Assembly: GCA_030645495.1 (NCBI GenBank)
Contig: JAUSLV010000011.1
Span: 320,659 to 384,658 of the forward strand
DNA: 64,000 bases
Direction: 5' to 3'
Origin: Actinomycetota bacterium
GTDB taxonomy: Bacteria; Actinomycetota; Acidimicrobiia; Acidimicrobiales; Ilumatobacteraceae
Every line of letters starts with the position of its first letter. Position 1 is the stretch's first letter. Below are positions 25,694 to 34,502 of the stretch, piece by piece. Under the pieces are notes generated by a model, which was not told the origin of the DNA, did not search any database, and saw only the letters and a program-made list of their open reading frames with translations. Both the position numbers and the translations under genes were made by a program.

Positions 25694-28264
25694 ATGAGCG
25701 AAGTTCCTGCACGCGCCCTTCCATCCACGGCACGGGTCGTCGTGATCGGCGCCGGCATCGTCGGCAACTGCCTGGTCGGGCACCTGGCCCGCATGGGCTG
25801 GACCGACATGGTGCTGCTCGACAAGGGCCCGCTGCCCAACCCTGGCGGCAGCACCGGCCACGCCTCGAACTTCATCTTCCCCACCGACCACAACAAGGAG
25901 ATGGCGTTCCTCACGGTCGACAGCCAGAACCAGTACATCGCGGCCGGGCTGAACAACACCTGCGGCGGCATCGAGGTGGCTCGTGAGCCACAGCGGATGG
26001 AGGAGTTCAAGCGCCGCATGACCTCGGCGAAGGCATGGGGCATCGACGCTCGCCTCGTCACGCCGGCCGAGATCAAGGAACTCGTGCCGTTCATCAACGA
26101 GGAGATCCTGCTCGGTGGCTACTACACGCCCAGCGTCAGCGTCGTCGACTCGTTGGCCACCGGCACCCTGATGCGCGACGAGGCAGTCGCCAAGGGCGTG
26201 CTGTCGGTGTTCGCCAACACCGAAGTGATGAATCTGCTCACCGAGCCAGCCCCCGGCGGCCCGCGGATCAAGGCCGTCGTCACCGACCGCGGCACGATCG
26301 AGGCCGAGCACGTGGTGGTGGCTTGCGGCGTGTGGAGCCCGCGCATCGCCAAGATGGCCGGTGCCAACATCCCGCTCACGCCCGCCGTACACCAGATGGC
26401 CGACGTGGGCCCGATCGACATCCTGCAGCAGTCGGGCAAGGAGCTGGCCTACCCGATCATCCGCGACATGGACACGTTCTGCTACGAGCGCCAGTCGTCC
26501 GGCTCGATGGAGGTGGGCAGCTACGCCCACCGCCCGATTCTGATGCGCCCCGACGACATTCCCTCGATCCAGGCCTCGGCACTCACGCCCACCGAGCTGC
26601 CACTCACGTACGACGACTTCGACCCGCAGATGGAACAGGCGATCGAGCTGATGGAGATGCTCGGCGACGCCGAGATCCGCTACGCGATCAACGGCCTGCT
26701 GAGCCTCACCCCCGACGCCAACCCGGTGCTGGGCGAGACCCCCGAGGTGCGCAACCTGTGGAGCGCAGCCGCGGTGTGGGTCAAGGAAGGCCCCGGCATC
26801 GCCCAGCTGGTGGCCGAGTGGATGACGTACGGCTACCCGCACATGTGCGATCCGCACGGCAGCGACATCAGCCGCTTCTACCCGCACGAGAAGACCGAGT
26901 GGCACATCAACGCCCGGTGCAACGAGCACTTCAACAAGACCTACGGCATCGTGCACCCGCGCGAGCAGTGGGCCAGCCAGCGCGGCATGCGCCGTAGCCC
27001 GTTCTACGCCCGTGAAGAGGCGTTGGGCGCCACGTTCTTCGACGCTCGCGGCTGGGAGCGGCCGCAGTGGTACAGCAGCAACGAGCAGCTGTTCGCCAAG
27101 TTCCCGCAGGCCGCCACGCCGCGCACGCACGAGTGGGACGCCCGCTGGTGGAACCCGGTCACCAACGCCGAACACCTGCAGATGCGCGAGAGCGTCGGCG
27201 TGGTCGACCTCACCGCGTTCAACGAGTTCGACTTCGAGGGCCCGGGCGCGCTCGACTTCCTCAACTACATGTGTGTCAACCAGGTCAACGTGCCGGTCGG
27301 CCGCAGCGTGTACACCCCATTGCTCACCCCGCACGGCGGCTTCCGTGGCGACCTCACCATCCAGCGCCTCGGCGAGCAGCACTTCCGGGTGATCACCGGT
27401 GCGTTCGACGGCGGCCGCGACCACTACTGGTTCAACAAGTACCTGCCGACCGACGGCTCGGTCACGTTCACCGACCGCTCGCAGGGCATCTGCACCGTCG
27501 GTGTATGGGGTCCCAATGCCGCCGCGACGATGGCCAAGATCACCACCGACGACACCACCGTTCCGTTCGACCTCTCGCAGGCCGGCTTCCCGTACGGTGC
27601 CGTGCGCGACGTGCTGATCGACGGCGTGCCGTGCACGATGTTCCGCATCAGCTACGTCGGCGAGAACGGCTGGGAGATCTACACGAACATGGAGCATGGC
27701 CTCAAGGTGTGGGACGCGATCTTCGCTGCCGGCGAGGAGTTCGAGATCATCCCCGTGGGCATCGGCGTGTACGCCGTCACCGGCCGCATCGAGAAGGGCT
27801 ACCGCCTGATGGGCGCCGAACTGGAGAGTGAGTACAACCCGGTGGAAGCCGGTCTGGCCCGCCCGAAGGTGAAGAGCGCGGACTTCATGGGCAAGGAGGC
27901 CTACCTCAAGGCCCGCCAAGAAGCCGAGAACGGTGCCCCGGCGGCGATCATGTGCACGTTGTCGATGGACAGCCAGCAGTGCGCCGACGGCTACGACCGG
28001 TTCCCGACAGGTGGCAACGAGCCGATCCTCACGCTCGACGGCGAGAGGATCATCGACGCCAAGGGCCGCGTCTCGCGTGTCACCACCGCTGGCGCGGGCC
28101 CCTCGGTGGGCAAGTACCTCCTGCTCGCATACCTGCCCCCGCAGCACGCAGTGGTGGGCACGAAGCTGCAGGTGATGTACATGAACGAGTGCTACCCGGT
28201 CACCGTCGAGGTCGCGGGCGCGCAGCCGCTCTTCGATCCCACCGATGCGCGCATGAAGAGCTGA
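25694..28264 (+). CDS. Dimethylglycine/sarcosine dehydrogenase-like flavoprotein with folate-binding GcvT domain
   Basis: The 856-aa protein has an N-terminal DAO-type FAD domain (IGAGIVGNCL, GxGxxG at 19-24) with His56 in STGHAS where dimethylglycine and sarcosine dehydrogenases attach FAD covalently. The C-terminal half (~430-850) is GcvT-like (VVDLTAFNEFDFEGPGALDFL, SYVGENGWEIY, GRIEKGYRLMG). The fused layout oxidises N-methyl groups and passes formaldehyde to THF as methylene-THF. Electrons would go to the ETF encoded next. ATG 25694 is preferred (GGGGG upstream) over ATG 25673. Exact substrate (dimethylglycine, sarcosine or related amine) is inferred. Confidence 0.88.
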   Translation: MSEVPARALPSTARVVVIGAGIVGNCLVGHLARMGWTDMVLLDKGPLPNPGGSTGHASNFIFPTDHNKEMAFLTVDSQNQYIAAGLNNTCGGIEVAREPQRMEEFKRRMTSAKAWGIDARLVTPAEIKELVPFINEEILLGGYYTPSVSVVDSLATGTLMRDEAVAKGVLSVFANTEVMNLLTEPAPGGPRIKAVVTDRGTIEAEHVVVACGVWSPRIAKMAGANIPLTPAVHQMADVGPIDILQQSGKELAYPIIRDMDTFCYERQSSGSMEVGSYAHRPILMRPDDIPSIQASALTPTELPLTYDDFDPQMEQAIELMEMLGDAEIRYAINGLLSLTPDANPVLGETPEVRNLWSAAAVWVKEGPGIAQLVAEWMTYGYPHMCDPHGSDISRFYPHEKTEWHINARCNEHFNKTYGIVHPREQWASQRGMRRSPFYAREEALGATFFDARGWERPQWYSSNEQLFAKFPQAATPRTHEWDARWWNPVTNAEHLQMRESVGVVDLTAFNEFDFEGPGALDFLNYMCVNQVNVPVGRSVYTPLLTPHGGFRGDLTIQRLGEQHFRVITGAFDGGRDHYWFNKYLPTDGSVTFTDRSQGICTVGVWGPNAAATMAKITTDDTTVPFDLSQAGFPYGAVRDVLIDGVPCTMFRISYVGENGWEIYTNMEHGLKVWDAIFAAGEEFEIIPVGIGVYAVTGRIEKGYRLMGAELESEYNPVEAGLARPKVKSADFMGKEAYLKARQEAENGAPAAIMCTLSMDSQQCADGYDRFPTGGNEPILTLDGERIIDAKGRVSRVTTAGAGPSVGKYLLLAYLPPQHAVVGTKLQVMYMNECYPVTVEVAGAQPLFDPTDARMKS

Positions 28265-28266
28265 CC

Positions 28267-29034
28267 ATGCGTGTCCTCGTGTGCGTGAAGCGGGTGCCTG
28301 CGCCGGGCGCCAAGATCAACATCACCGCCGACGGCCAGGCCGTCGACACGGCGTATCTGGCGTTCACCACCAGTCCGCACGAGGAGTGCGCGGTGGAAGC
28401 CGCTGTGCAACTGGTCGAGCAGCATGGCGGCGAGAGCACCGTGCTGACGCTCGGGCCGGCCGAGGCCGACGAGCAGTTGCGCTACGCGGCCAGCATCGGC
28501 GTCAACAAGGCGGTGCTGCTGCCCATCGCTACGGCGGACTGGGACCCGCAGCGCACCGCGGCGGCGATCACGGCGGCGATCCGCGAGCTCGAGGCCGCCG
28601 GTGGGGCGTTCGACATCGTGCTGTTCGGCAACGAGTCGGCCGACTCGGGCAACTTCCAGGTCGGCGTACGCGTGGCGCACGCGTTGGCCCGTCCGATGGT
28701 CAATGGCATCAAGGGCATCGAGGTGGACGGTGCAGCAGTGAGGGCCCGCCGCGACTCCGAGGCTGGTGTCGAGGTGTACGCACTGCACCTGCCGGTGGTG
28801 CTCGGCGTGAAGGAGGGCATCAACCTGCCCCGGTACCCCACGCTGAAGGGCCGCCTGGCCTCGAAGAAGGTGGCGGTGGAGCAGGCGGTGCCACAGGGCG
28901 TGGCGGGCGGCCAGCAGATGGTCACGCTCGTGCAGGCCGCCGAGCAGGCCAGTACCACCGTCATGCTGGGCAACGGCCCCGAAGCGGCACCCGCCGTGGT
29001 CGACCTCCTGGAAGAACTGGGGATCCTCAAGTGA
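28267..29034 (+). CDS. etfB: Electron transfer flavoprotein subunit beta
   Basis: The 255-aa protein shows VLVCVKRVPAPGAKI, NPHE-like SPHEECAVEAAVQL, the NES-type loop FGNESADSGNFQVG and LPRYPTLKGRLASKKV. It binds AMP and forms a dimer with EtfA. It starts 2 nt after the flavoprotein gene and overlaps etfA by 4 bp. Likely electron acceptor for the demethylating flavoprotein, passing electrons to ETF:quinone oxidoreductase (not in the window). Confidence 0.92.
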   Translation: MRVLVCVKRVPAPGAKINITADGQAVDTAYLAFTTSPHEECAVEAAVQLVEQHGGESTVLTLGPAEADEQLRYAASIGVNKAVLLPIATADWDPQRTAAAITAAIRELEAAGGAFDIVLFGNESADSGNFQVGVRVAHALARPMVNGIKGIEVDGAAVRARRDSEAGVEVYALHLPVVLGVKEGINLPRYPTLKGRLASKKVAVEQAVPQGVAGGQQMVTLVQAAEQASTTVMLGNGPEAAPAVVDLLEELGILK

Positions 29035-29984
29035 CCGTTCTCGTCCTCATCGAACACGATCGTGGCTCGCTGAACCCCGCGTCGTTGGAGGCGCTGACCG
29101 CCGCTCGCGCGATCGACCCGCAGATCGAGGCGCTCACTCTCGGCGCCGCAGCCGACGGCCTTGCCGGTGAACTGGCTGCGAACGGCGCTGCCGTGGTGCA
29201 CCAGGTGCACGCCGATCTGTTGTCGGACTACGGCCCCGAGGCCTGGGGCGAAGCGACCGCCCAGGCCGTGCGCGCGCTGAAGCCCGACGCTGTGCTGGCC
29301 TGCGGGACGGAGCGTGGCAACGAAGTCATGGCGCAAGCGGCCGCGCGGCTCGACCTGCCGATGGTGGCCAACTGCATCGAGTTCGTACCGGGAGACACCT
29401 GGACGATCACCCGTGTGCGCTGGGGCGGTTCACTGCTCGAACAGTGCACGCTCAGCGCAACCACGAAGCTGGTGACGGTGGCGCACCACGCGTTCGAAGC
29501 GACGCCGAGTCAAGCCGCCGGCACGGTGGCGCCATTGCCGATGACCCTCGATCCGGCACTTGCCCGCACAGTCGTCGCCGACCGGGTGGAGCGTGCCGCG
29601 GGTGTCACGCTGGCCACCGCGCCGCTCGTGGTGGGTGGCGGCCGCGCCGTGGGCTCGGCCGAAGCCTTCGCTCCGCTGGAGGAACTCGCCGCTCGCCTGG
29701 GTGGCGTCGTCGGGTGTTCGCGGGCTGTCACCAACAACGGATGGCGCAACCACACCGACCAGGTGGGGCAGACCGGTACCCGCATCGCGCCCGACCTGTA
29801 CATCGCCTGTGGCATCTCGGGTGCGATCCAGCACTGGGTGGGGGCGATGGCATCGAAGAAGATCCTTGCGATCAACACCGACCCTGAGGCGAACATGGTG
29901 GCGAAGGCTGACTACGCAGTGATCGGCGATCTGCACAAGGTGGTGCCGGCGATCACCGCCGAGATCATTCGCCGCCGGGGCTGA
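29031..29984 (+). CDS. etfA: Electron transfer flavoprotein subunit alpha
   Basis: The 317-aa protein starts with GTG 29031 inside the etfB stop (GTGA). The C-terminal FAD domain is clear: VVGGGRAVGS, TDQVGQTGTRIAPDLYIACGISGAIQH, INTDPEANMVAKADYAVIGDLHKVVPAI. It completes the flavoprotein / etfB / etfA operon. No frame damage. Confidence 0.94.
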   Translation: MTVLVLIEHDRGSLNPASLEALTAARAIDPQIEALTLGAAADGLAGELAANGAAVVHQVHADLLSDYGPEAWGEATAQAVRALKPDAVLACGTERGNEVMAQAAARLDLPMVANCIEFVPGDTWTITRVRWGGSLLEQCTLSATTKLVTVAHHAFEATPSQAAGTVAPLPMTLDPALARTVVADRVERAAGVTLATAPLVVGGGRAVGSAEAFAPLEELAARLGGVVGCSRAVTNNGWRNHTDQVGQTGTRIAPDLYIACGISGAIQHWVGAMASKKILAINTDPEANMVAKADYAVIGDLHKVVPAITAEIIRRRG

Positions 29985-29991
29985 GACCGAA

Positions 29992-29997
29992 TAGTCT
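29992..29997 (+). promoter_or_regulatory. Leaderless-type -10 box
   Basis: TAGTCT lies 6 nt before ATG 30004. Only six C residues separate them, so no ribosome binding site is possible. Confidence 0.55.
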
Positions 29998-30003
29998 CCC
30001 CCC

Positions 30004-30828
30004 ATGGGAAACAACGAACCACTGCCGCCGCCTCCGCCGCCTGGCTTCACCCCGCCTCCGCCGCAGCAACCGCAATACGCTCCCCAACCGCAATACGCTC
30101 CCCAGCAGTACGCGCCGGTCGCACCACCGCCGGCACCGAAGAAGAAGACCGGCTTGATCGTGGGCGCGGTGGTCGTCGTGGCCGCCGCCGTCGTCGCTGG
30201 CGTCCTGCTACTCGGCAAGGACGACAAGAAGAAGAATACGCTCGGCTCGGATAACTCGACGGTCCTCACGATCGACAACTCCACGCCGTCCGACAACTCG
30301 CTCGTGATCACCGTGCCGGTGTCGAGCACGCCCGACGTCACGATCTCGACGCCCGACGACGAGGGCATGCAGACGATCGCCGACGACACGGGGGTGTTCT
30401 CCGCGCTGTTCCCGTCAGGGTTCGCCATCGACTCCAAGCCGCTGGCCAACGACGGCAACCCGCTCGCGCAGGTCACCGCCGCTGGCGACCTGAGCGCGTA
30501 CTACAACGGTGACGATGAGTACGGCGTGTCGGTGCTGCTCGCCGGCCCGCAGATCGGTGTGACGGTGCAGCAGATGCTCGACTACCTCGCGCCTCCGGAC
30601 GGCGCGTGCGACCCCAAGGTCGAGGGACCTCCTGAAGATATGGGGTCGGGTACGGCCACCGTCTGGCTGTACGACGGCTGTGGCGCCAGCGGCTCGTCCG
30701 GCAAGGTGATCATGGCGATGGACACCGCATCGGGCGTGCTGGCCGTGTACTCGCAGGGCCCGTCGCCGGCCGAATCGACGCTGTCCCCGCTTGCGTTCGT
30801 GATCCTCCTCACCGTTCAACTCACCTGA
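30004..30828 (+). CDS. Membrane-anchored protein with Pro/Gln-rich N-terminus, 274 aa
   Basis: A cytosolic N-terminus of Pro runs and QPQYAP repeats (~1-45), a basic KKK stop, one transmembrane helix (~50-70), a Ser/Thr/Asp linker, and an outer globular domain (~120-270) with a Cys pair (GACDPK, YDGCGAS). This layout is common among actinobacterial membrane proteins of unknown role. It stands between the ETF operon and an MFS gene that starts 2 nt after its stop. Confidence 0.78.
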   Translation: MGNNEPLPPPPPPGFTPPPPQQPQYAPQPQYAPQQYAPVAPPPAPKKKTGLIVGAVVVVAAAVVAGVLLLGKDDKKKNTLGSDNSTVLTIDNSTPSDNSLVITVPVSSTPDVTISTPDDEGMQTIADDTGVFSALFPSGFAIDSKPLANDGNPLAQVTAAGDLSAYYNGDDEYGVSVLLAGPQIGVTVQQMLDYLAPPDGACDPKVEGPPEDMGSGTATVWLYDGCGASGSSGKVIMAMDTASGVLAVYSQGPSPAESTLSPLAFVILLTVQLT

Positions 30829-30830
30829 CC

Positions 30831-32120
30831 GTGGCCGGCTCCCCATCGGGCGGCCGGCACCTCGCACTGGCGACGTGGAGCCTCTTCGTCGGCCTTGCGC
30901 TGTTGATGATGGCGGGTGGGTTGTTCTCCACGTTGCTCGGCGTTCGCTCCGAGCAACGTGGGTTGCCCACCGTCGTCAGCAGCCTGATCAGCACCAGCTA
31001 CTACGTGGGCTTCCTCGTCGGCTCGGTGCTGACGCTGCGCGCGCTCGGCAAGGTGGGGCACATTCGTGTGTACACCGCGCTGGCGTCGTTGTCGGCGGCG
31101 GCGACCATCGCCATCGGCATCACCGACGATGCCTCCTCGTGGATCGTGTTGCGCCTGGTGACGGGCCTGTGTTTCGCCGGTCTCTACGTGGTGGCCGAGT
31201 CGTGGCTGAACGACCTGGCCACCAACGAGAACCGAGGTCGGTTGCTGGCGGTGTACGGCGGCTTGACGGTGGCGTGCTTCGGCATCGGGCAGGTGCTGGT
31301 ATCGCGCTTCGAGCCGATGGCGGTCACCGGGTTCGCGGTGGCGGCGATCCTCACCTCGCTCGCGGTGATTCCGGTTGCCCTGTCCGAGGCGGCCGTAGCG
31401 CCCGGGGTCGAGTCGGCGGAACGGATCTCGTTGCGCGAGTTGGCCCAAGTGGTGCCCACTGGTGTGTTCTCCTGCCTGCTCGTCGGCATGGCCCATGGTG
31501 CGCTCGCAGGCATGGCGGCGATCTACGCCACGCGCGTTGGCCTGTCGCCGTCGCTCGTGGGCCTGTTCGTGGCGCTGCCCAGCCTCGGCGGCATGGTGCT
31601 GCAATGGCCGATCTCCGCGGCGAGCGACGACATCGATCGGCGCGCGGTCGGCGCGGTCGCTGCGCTGGGTTCGGCCGGCACGGCGGCGCTGCTGCTGTTG
31701 GACGCGCCCACCAAGCCGATGGCCTACGTGTTGATCGCCTTGTTGGGCGGCCTCAGCTACCCGCTCTACTCGATCGTCAGCGCGTACACGAACGACTGGA
31801 TCGAACCCGAGCACCTCAGCGCGGCTGCATCACAGCTGATGAAGCTGTACGGCATCGGTGCGATCGCCGGCCCACTGATCGTGGGCGGCAGCATGGGTGT
31901 CGTCGGCCCGACGGGGTTCTACTGGGTGCTGATCGTGATGCACGTGCTGATCGCCGTCTTCTTCTGCTACCGCATGTTGGCGTGGCGGGCACCGCTGGCG
32001 AAGCGGCCCTGGAGCGAGGTGTCGCTGCCGGGGCGAGCCTTCTACGTGCCGGCCACGATCGTCGCCCTCGGTCTCCGCACCGTTCGCCGCCGCGACAGAT
32101 CGGCCAGATCGGCCAACTAG
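30831..32120 (+). CDS. MFS transporter (YcaD-like)
   Basis: The 429-aa protein has twelve predicted helices with LISTSYYVGFLVGS and GLYVVAESWLNDLATNENRGRLLAVYGG, segments typical of the YcaD-like MFS branch. GTG 30831 follows the previous stop by 2 nt. Substrate unknown. It overlaps the convergent MTHFR gene by 4 bp. Its position beside the C1 operon is not evidence of a shared role because the strands oppose. Confidence 0.85.
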   Translation: MAGSPSGGRHLALATWSLFVGLALLMMAGGLFSTLLGVRSEQRGLPTVVSSLISTSYYVGFLVGSVLTLRALGKVGHIRVYTALASLSAAATIAIGITDDASSWIVLRLVTGLCFAGLYVVAESWLNDLATNENRGRLLAVYGGLTVACFGIGQVLVSRFEPMAVTGFAVAAILTSLAVIPVALSEAAVAPGVESAERISLRELAQVVPTGVFSCLLVGMAHGALAGMAAIYATRVGLSPSLVGLFVALPSLGGMVLQWPISAASDDIDRRAVGAVAALGSAGTAALLLLDAPTKPMAYVLIALLGGLSYPLYSIVSAYTNDWIEPEHLSAAASQLMKLYGIGAIAGPLIVGGSMGVVGPTGFYWVLIVMHVLIAVFFCYRMLAWRAPLAKRPWSEVSLPGRAFYVPATIVALGLRTVRRRDRSARSAN

Positions 32121-32953
32121 GCCAACTTCGCCAGCATGCGTTGCTGCCACTCGGCAGTGGCCTGCACGTTGTTGAACGTGAACAGGTGCAACCCCTCGAT
32201 GCCGAGCTCGTCGGCCTGCCTGCCCAACGGCAGGATCAGCTTGTTCGGGTCGTAGCCGCCAGGCTTGAACAGGCGGCCGAGCACCCCGCCGTTCTTCTTC
32301 ACGAAGCGCATGCTGTTGCCGATGCCCAGGCGCATGCCCATCGTGAACAGCTTGGTGCGATCGATCACGCCCGGCACGCCGAGGTGCAACGGCAGGTCGA
32401 AACCAGCTGCACGCTCGGTGGCGACCCATGAGCGCCATTGGCCGAGGTCGAAGCACATCTGCGTGCTGGCGAAGCCGGGCACGCCGGCCTCCTTCAGCAG
32501 GGTTTGCTTCGTGTGCAGCGCCTCGTGCACCACATGTGGAGGAATCAGCGCGTGGCCGTCGGGGTAGGCGGCCACACCGATGCGACGCAGGCCATGGTCG
32601 TGCCCGAGGAAGTCGCGTAGGAACGCCACCGCGCCGTCGTACTTGCCCACCGGTTCGGGCGGATCGCCGGCAATGAGGAACACCTCGTGCACGCCGTGCG
32701 TTCTGCAGAACTCGGCCAGTCGCTTCACTTCGACATCGTCGGCGCACAACCGGGCGGAGATGTGTGGCACGGTCATGAAGCCGAGATCGATGAGGCGGGC
32801 GGTGAGATTCAGCGTCGCCTGCTGGCCCTTGGCCGGGCTGCACGTCACGGAGACCGACGAGCCGATCGGGATGTGCTCGATCTGCGGCTCGACGTTCTTC
32901 ATCGGGATCACCTCGTAGCGCGCGTCGGCGATGAGGCGGTGCAGCGTGGTCAT
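32117..32953 (-). CDS. metF: Methylenetetrahydrofolate reductase
   Basis: The 278-aa TIM-barrel protein has the MetF/MTHFR pattern: SVSVTCSPAKGQQATLNLTARL, MTVPHISARL, VFLIAGDPPEPVG, and FASTQMCFDLGQW. As the last gene of the corrinoid methyltransferase operon, it probably runs in the oxidative direction, turning methyl-THF from the demethylation into methylene-THF. Gap of 4 nt to the MttB gene. Sequence alone cannot say whether the cell also has another metF for methionine synthesis. Confidence 0.87.
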   Translation of the reverse strand: MTTLHRLIADARYEVIPMKNVEPQIEHIPIGSSVSVTCSPAKGQQATLNLTARLIDLGFMTVPHISARLCADDVEVKRLAEFCRTHGVHEVFLIAGDPPEPVGKYDGAVAFLRDFLGHDHGLRRIGVAAYPDGHALIPPHVVHEALHTKQTLLKEAGVPGFASTQMCFDLGQWRSWVATERAAGFDLPLHLGVPGVIDRTKLFTMGMRLGIGNSMRFVKKNGGVLGRLFKPGGYDPNKLILPLGRQADELGIEGLHLFTFNNVQATAEWQQRMLAKLA

Positions 32954-32957
32954 CGGA

Positions 32958-34502
32958 TCAGCCGAACTCGTCGGGCAGTTCCGCCTTCCGGCGGGTCACG
33001 TACTCGCGCATTGCCTCGTCGGTGGCCTCGTCGAGAGCCGGCGCTTGGTACTCGGCCAGACGCTGCTTCCAGATCGCGTTGGCACGCTGTGCGGCGTCGA
33101 GGCCACCCTCCTCGCTCCATTGCTCGAAGCTGGAGTTGTCGGCGGTGTCGCTGCGGTAGAACGCAGTCTCGAAGTTGGCGAGCGTGTGGGCCGTACCGAG
33201 GAAGTGGTTGCCTGGGGGGTTGTTGCGCAGCGCGTCGAGCGCCAGGCCATTCTCGGATACGTCGATGCCGCGCACGAAGGTGGTCATCATTCCCAATTGG
33301 TCGCAGTCGAGCACAAACTTCTCGTAGCCGATGGCCAAGCCGCCCTCCAGCCAGCCGGCAGCGTGCAGCACGAAGTTGACGCCACCGAGCACCGTGGGTT
33401 GCAGCGTGTTGGCACTCTCGTACGCCGCCTGGGCATCGGGAACCTTGCTGGCCGTGAGCGACCCGCCCGAGCGGAAGGGCACACCGAGCCGGCGAGCCAG
33501 CGCGGCCACGGTGTACAGCACCATCGCCGGCTCGGGGGTGCCGAACGTGGGTGCACCGGTCTGCATGCTCATCGAGCTGGCGAACGAGCCGAACACCACT
33601 GGCGCACCCCGGCGCACGAGCTGCACGAACGTCATGCCGGCCAGCGCTTCGGCGAGGGTTTGCACGGCGACGCCGGCACTGGTGGCCGGTGCCATGGCAC
33701 CGGCGAGGATGAACGGGGTGATGATCGTGGCCTGGTTGTGCTCGGCGTAGCACTGGGCAGCAGCGAGCATCGTGCCGTCCCACACCAGCGGCGAGCTGGC
33801 GTTGATCAGGCTGGTCATCACCGTGCGATCGTGCAGATCGCCGCCGAAGCCGATGCGGGCCAGCTCGACGCTGTCGGCCGCACGCGAGCCGGCGGTGACG
33901 GACCCCATGAACGGCTTGTCGCTGTACTTGAGGTGGCTGTACACCATGTCGAGGTGGCGCTTGCTGACCGGCACGTCGACGGGCTCGCACACGGTGCCGC
34001 CCGAGTGATGCATCCACGGCGACATGTAGGCGAGTTTCACGAAGTTCTCGAAGTCGGCCAGCGTTGCGTAGCGGCGACCGTGGTCGAGGTCGTGCACGAA
34101 CGGCGAGCCGTAGTTCGGGGCGAACACCGTGTTGTTGCCCCCGATCACCACGTTGTTGGCTGCGTTGCGGGCGTGCTGCACGTAGGTGGCGGGGGCGTTG
34201 GTGCTGACGATCTCGCGGCACATACCGCGGGGGAAGCGCACGCGGGTGCCTTCCACATGTGCGCCGGCGGCGGCGAAGATCGGAAGCGCCTCGGGGTAGT
34301 CGCGTACCTCGATGCCCACCTCCTCGAGCACCGTGTCGGCGGTGTGCTCGATGATCGCCAGCGTTTCGTCGCTGGCGATCTCGAACGGGCGCAGCGTGCG
34401 CGTGAGGTACGGCACGCGATCGATGACGTGCGAGGCGCGCAGGGCGGCGCGCCCGGCACGGCCGCCGGACCGCCGCGCAGGTGCGGGTGAGTTGTCGGTC
34501 AT
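32958..34502 (-). CDS. MttB-type trimethylamine/betaine methyltransferase without pyrrolysine
   Basis: The 514-aa protein belongs to the COG5598 family (ETLAIIEHTADTVLEEVGIEVRDYPEAL, SPWMHHSGGTVCEPVDVPVSKRHLDMVYSHLKYSDKPFMG, TPEPAMVLYTVAALARRLGVPFRSGGSLTASK). The frame is uninterrupted with no in-frame TAG, so it is the non-pyrrolysine branch, whose characterised members (such as MtgB) demethylate glycine betaine and similar quaternary amines onto a corrinoid protein. ATG 34502 overlaps the upstream stop (TGATG) and has GGAG as SD. Confidence 0.9.
   Translation of the reverse strand: MTDNSPAPARRSGGRAGRAALRASHVIDRVPYLTRTLRPFEIASDETLAIIEHTADTVLEEVGIEVRDYPEALPIFAAAGAHVEGTRVRFPRGMCREIVSTNAPATYVQHARNAANNVVIGGNNTVFAPNYGSPFVHDLDHGRRYATLADFENFVKLAYMSPWMHHSGGTVCEPVDVPVSKRHLDMVYSHLKYSDKPFMGSVTAGSRAADSVELARIGFGGDLHDRTVMTSLINASSPLVWDGTMLAAAQCYAEHNQATIITPFILAGAMAPATSAGVAVQTLAEALAGMTFVQLVRRGAPVVFGSFASSMSMQTGAPTFGTPEPAMVLYTVAALARRLGVPFRSGGSLTASKVPDAQAAYESANTLQPTVLGGVNFVLHAAGWLEGGLAIGYEKFVLDCDQLGMMTTFVRGIDVSENGLALDALRNNPPGNHFLGTAHTLANFETAFYRSDTADNSSFEQWSEEGGLDAAQRANAIWKQRLAEYQAPALDEATDEAMREYVTRRKAELPDEFG

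Noticed and set aside
25400-28147. 915-codon open frame antisense to the dimethylglycine-dehydrogenase-like gene
   Set aside because: Composition and lack of any motif mark it as a codon-bias shadow.
32958-34502. Pyrrolysine-containing MttB
   Set aside because: The gene has no in-frame TAG and no pyl genes are in the window; it belongs to the non-pyrrolysine branch.
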